This document shows, one piece after another, positions 60,950 through 64,000 of a DNA stretch of 64,000 nucleotides; positions within the stretch are counted from its first letter, which is position 1; each line of letters opens with the position of its first letter. This stretch comes from VXPQ01 sp965232485 (GTDB lineage: Bacteria; Bacteroidota; Rhodothermia; Rhodothermales; VXPQ01), in NCBI GenBank assembly GCA_965232485.1, contig OZ246975.1, positions 2,046,001-2,110,000 of the forward strand, in the 5' to 3' direction. Under the pieces are notes generated by a model. The model was not told the DNA's origin. It did no database searches and was given only the letters and a program-made list of their open reading frames with translations. A program made the translations under genes and the position numbers.

Positions 60950-63900
60950 TCTGTTTTCGCGCGCATGGTTTTGTCAAGGTTGCGGCCCTTTCCGCTCTTT
61001 GCTGTTTTGCCGTGCGGGCGGGGTGGGCGCAGCAAAGGCAGGCTCGGGAAGAGAACCGCCGGTCCGTATACGACCACGCCCTGCTTCAACTCGAGCCGCA
61101 TGCGCGGGACCGGATCGCCGCCGAGGATACGGTGTGGACATCGCGCACTCGACCGCTTTCCGACGGGCGCGCCGATCTGGAAACGGGGTTTTTGCGCGCC
61201 CGGTACCGCATTCAGGATCGCGTGAAGGAAGGCTTGTCCACGACGCAGGCGGCCCTTGCGTATCTTGAGCAGTACGGCGAAGCCTACGGCATAACGGCCG
61301 CCGGGGAGCATCTCCGGGTGGAACAGGTTCGGGAGGGGCGATACGCTCGCCACGTTCGCTACCGACAGACGCTTGCCGGCGTGCCGGCGTACCGGGCCGA
61401 CGTTGCGGTAAGCCTCGACCGGCGCGGTCAGCCGACCATGGTTGTGAGTAGCTACCAGCCCCATCTTGAGCAAGTGCGCGGGTTCGACCCCGCGCCCGTG
61501 CTTTCGTCCGCCGCTGCGCAGAATATTGCCCGCCGCGCCGCCACGCCCGAGTTCGCCGTTTCCGAGCCGGAACTGGTCGTGTATGCATCGGATTCTCCCC
61601 GCCTTGTCTGGAACGTTCCAGCCATATCTTCCGGGTTACCCGTTTCGTGGGACGTGCTCGTGGACGCCAGAACAGGCGAAATTCATCGCATATTCAACAC
61701 TTCGTTGCATGCGCGCAAGGCATCGACCCTGTCGTCCGGCTCGTCCGGGTCCGCACACGCGCCGCCTGCTCGCGCCGCGAGGCCCGGCGCTTCGCCGGTG
61801 GTCCATGCCCCGCCGCCTGGCTCCTTCGATTTTTCCGCCCCGGTTTTAGAGCGCAACGCCCGGGTCGTCGACGGGATGGGGCTGGCGTTCGATCCCGACC
61901 CGATCACGTCTGCGGGCGTATCCTACGGAGGAGATTACCAGGATAGCGACGATGCGGACACGGAGGCGCTGATCGGGCAACTGGTGCAGGTGACTCTGCG
62001 CGACGTTACGCAGGGCGCCGACGGGTTGTATCGGCTGGACGGGCCGTACGTTCGCATTCAGGGAGACCCTCACGTCGTTCCGGCGGCGTCCACTCCCGAC
62101 GCCTTTAACTTTACGCGATCAGACGATCGGTTCGAGGCCGTAAACGCCTATTATCATATCGACAAAAGCCGTCGCTACGCACAATCGCTGGATGTTGGCT
62201 ATACCGTGCTTGATATTCCGATAAAAGTCGAGCCGCAAGCGTTCGCCGCCGATAATTCCGTCTACATTCCGCGGGAGCGGCTCCTTCAGTTCGGCACGGG
62301 CGGCATAGACGACGCCGAAGACGCCGACGTGCTGTGGCACGAGTATGCGCATGCCTTGCTGGACCATGCGGCGCCCGGATTGATCGGTCCGTTCGAAGGC
62401 AGGGCGTTGCATGAGGGTTGGGCCGACTACTGGGCTGCTTCGTATTCCCGCTTTTTGTCCGAAGAAGATCCGCGTATTCCCTCCCACGACTGGAAACGGT
62501 TGTACAATTGGGACGGCAATGCATCCTGCTGGTCGGGCAGGACGCTGGACCATACGGGGCATTATGACGACGACATGGCCTATGAATCCGCAGGATGCCA
62601 GGTTTTTCCTGAAATTTATCAGTGGGGTCTGTTGTGGGCCACGACCATGATGGAGATCTACTCGCATGTCGGGCGAGGCGTACTGGACCGCTTGCACCTT
62701 GCTTCGCACGCCTATCTTGCTTCGGGGGGCAACTTCCGGGACGCCGCCGAGGCCCTGATCCAGGCAGACGAGGATATATATGGGGGCATTCATCTCGGCG
62801 CGCTGGTTCAGGAATTGGGCGAAGCCGGCTACATCGATCCCGATGCGTATGGTCCGGTTCTGGCCCACGAGCCTCTGGAGCGGACCGAAAATATAGGCGG
62901 AACGGTCGAGATACGCGTTGAAGCGAAGGGCCTTGCAGCTCCTGTGGATCGCGTATTTGTGCACTATTTGCCCGGAGCAGAGCTTCCGTGGCGCGTTTTC
63001 TCTCTGTCGCGTCAGGGCGACTCGCTGTTCGCCGGGGATTTTCCCGTGCCCGATCATTCGACGGTGGTGCGGTATTACATAGAGGCCCGCGACACGCAGG
63101 GGCGCCGCCGCCTCCTGCCTGCCCTCGCTCCGCGCACAGTATTCACATTCGATGTGGGGCGAGACATGACGGCGCCCTCCATGGTCCATGAAGCGCTTGA
63201 GCGCATTCCTGTCGCGGCCTGGCCCGCCACGCTGTACGCGGAGGCGAGCGACGACCTGGGCGTGGATTCCGTATGGGTCGAATATATGCGCCATAGCGTG
63301 GATGGCGTACGCGAACAGGGCGCATTCGGATTGACGGAGCAGGACGGGCGCTATTCGGGTCGTTTTCCGGAGCCGACGACGCCGGTGTTGGGGGGCGACG
63401 AGGTCGAGTATCGCCTTGTGGCCCGCGATGCATCCATAGCGGGCAATGAAGCCCGACTTCCCGAGGAGGGATTTTTCTCCGTGTTGCTCGTACTGGAAGG
63501 CGAATTGTATGCGTTCGATTTCGAGCGGGACGAGCCGGAGCTGACGGCGCAGGGGTGGAGCCGAGGGCCGCCTGCTTTCGGTCTTCGAATGGCGTATTCC
63601 GGCGAACATGCGTGGACTACAGCTCTGGACGGCGCCTATCCCGCCGAAGCCGGCAGCGCCACGCTTGACCTGCCCCCGGTCAGTTTGATCACGGCCAGAT
63701 CGGTCTACCTGATCTTCTGGCACTGGTACGATTTCGAGCATGGCGGCCAGGCCGCGCCCGGCATGTTCGACGACCGGGCGGATCTTCGGGACGGCGGCAA
63801 CGTCAAGGTCTCGCTGGACGGCGGCGCATCCTGGCGGGTGCTTGTTCCCGAAGGAGGGTATACCGGGAACATCGGCGGGCGCGGCGGCAATCCGCTGGCG

Positions 63901-64000
63901 GGCCAGCCCGGTTTCGGGGGGTACAGCTTCGGGTGGCGGCGCGAAATAGCGGCCTTGCCGATTTCCGGGGATGTACGGGTGCGGTTCGAGGCAGGAACCG
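60913..64000 (+). CDS. Large secreted zinc metallopeptidase (gluzincin, M36/thermolysin-like), cut at the window end
   Basis: Open to the window edge: at least 1029 codons. The best start is a TTG at 60913, with GGGAGGA just before it, inside metK; it leads to a basic start and a signal sequence (VKVAALSALCCFAV, cleavage near GWAQQ). No ATG in this frame precedes the signal. A propeptide-like FTP region (GRYARHVRYRQTLAGVPAYR to YQPHLEQVRGF) is followed by the catalytic domain with WHEYAHALLDHA (His476, Glu477, His480) and the third ligand in ALHEGWADYWAAS (Glu501), the gluzincin arrangement of fungalysin and thermolysin families. The rest carries beta-sandwich repeats. A type IX sorting tail may lie beyond the edge. 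Confidence 0.85.
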   Translation, partial: MRRYAESRRGRVVCFRAHGFVKVAALSALCCFAVRAGWAQQRQAREENRRSVYDHALLQLEPHARDRIAAEDTVWTSRTRPLSDGRADLETGFLRARYRIQDRVKEGLSTTQAALAYLEQYGEAYGITAAGEHLRVEQVREGRYARHVRYRQTLAGVPAYRADVAVSLDRRGQPTMVVSSYQPHLEQVRGFDPAPVLSSAAAQNIARRAATPEFAVSEPELVVYASDSPRLVWNVPAISSGLPVSWDVLVDARTGEIHRIFNTSLHARKASTLSSGSSGSAHAPPARAARPGASPVVHAPPPGSFDFSAPVLERNARVVDGMGLAFDPDPITSAGVSYGGDYQDSDDADTEALIGQLVQVTLRDVTQGADGLYRLDGPYVRIQGDPHVVPAASTPDAFNFTRSDDRFEAVNAYYHIDKSRRYAQSLDVGYTVLDIPIKVEPQAFAADNSVYIPRERLLQFGTGGIDDAEDADVLWHEYAHALLDHAAPGLIGPFEGRALHEGWADYWAASYSRFLSEEDPRIPSHDWKRLYNWDGNASCWSGRTLDHTGHYDDDMAYESAGCQVFPEIYQWGLLWATTMMEIYSHVGRGVLDRLHLASHAYLASGGNFRDAAEALIQADEDIYGGIHLGALVQELGEAGYIDPDAYGPVLAHEPLERTENIGGTVEIRVEAKGLAAPVDRVFVHYLPGAELPWRVFSLSRQGDSLFAGDFPVPDHSTVVRYYIEARDTQGRRRLLPALAPRTVFTFDVGRDMTAPSMVHEALERIPVAAWPATLYAEASDDLGVDSVWVEYMRHSVDGVREQGAFGLTEQDGRYSGRFPEPTTPVLGGDEVEYRLVARDASIAGNEARLPEEGFFSVLLVLEGELYAFDFERDEPELTAQGWSRGPPAFGLRMAYSGEHAWTTALDGAYPAEAGSATLDLPPVSLITARSVYLIFWHWYDFEHGGQAAPGMFDDRADLRDGGNVKVSLDGGASWRVLVPEGGYTGNIGGRGGNPLAGQPGFGGYSFGWRREIAALPISGDVRVRFEAGT

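Overview
The window looks like chromosomal DNA of a GC-rich Bacteroidota relative, most likely of the Rhodothermia (Salinibacter/Rhodothermus) type. The evidence is a secreted protein with a type IX (Por) sorting tail, a TonB receptor with an N-terminal carboxypeptidase-regulatory-like domain, the small DUF4295 protein next to rpmB-rpmG, a phosphosulfolactate synthase homologue, and DciA (DUF721). Two good promoters have TTGAC(T/G)-17-TA(G/T)A(A/T)T spacing, and several genes have clear Shine-Dalgarno sites, both unlike classical Bacteroidetes. The placement is inferred from gene content only. Nearly all genes are housekeeping; I see no prophage, insertion sequence or CRISPR array.

Layout. 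1-9.9 kb: the end of mfd (+), then a minus-strand rpmH-rnpA-yidC-mnmE-mnmG-rsmG series. 10.0-16.1 kb: a repeat pair, tRNA-Gly and tRNA-Val, then a five-gene signalling set (STAS anti-sigma antagonist, REC-PP2C phosphatase, RsbW-like kinase, periplasmic binding protein, histidine kinase). 16.1-22.6 kb (-): DUF177-rpmF-plsX-fabH-fabD-fabG plus a DEAD-box helicase. 22.7-25.7 kb: dnaA and dnaN. 25.7-36.6 kb: an ECF-like sigma gene (-), then rplM, rpsI, rpsB, tsf, pyrH, frr, tRNA-Ser, yicC, gmk, rpoZ, coaBC, a uracil-DNA glycosylase and dnaB (+). 36.7-46.8 kb (-): a lipoprotein, three tRNAs, DUF4295-rpmG-rpmB, a ComA homologue, a LolC/E-type permease with a lipoprotein, ychF, nusB and comEC. 46.9-47.4 kb: a gene-free stretch that looks like a replication origin. 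47.4-64 kb: pgi, a NUDIX protein, recJ, the Por-sorted protein and TonB receptor, an MFS transporter, dciA, fabF-acpP, metK and a large secreted zinc metallopeptidase cut by the window end.

Three observations stand out. First, the 47.1-47.4 kb spacer has several DnaA-box matches, an AT-rich block and a GC cluster next to three GAT trios, about 23 kb from dnaA. Second, the DnaA encoded here lacks any recognisable domain I, while dnaB and dciA are both in the window. Third, a family of roughly 100-bp intergenic repeats, often truncated and sometimes in inverted pairs, recurs at gene ends throughout. The signalling cluster reads as a complete path from periplasmic ligand through a kinase and a phosphatase to a partner switch, with no target gene beside it.
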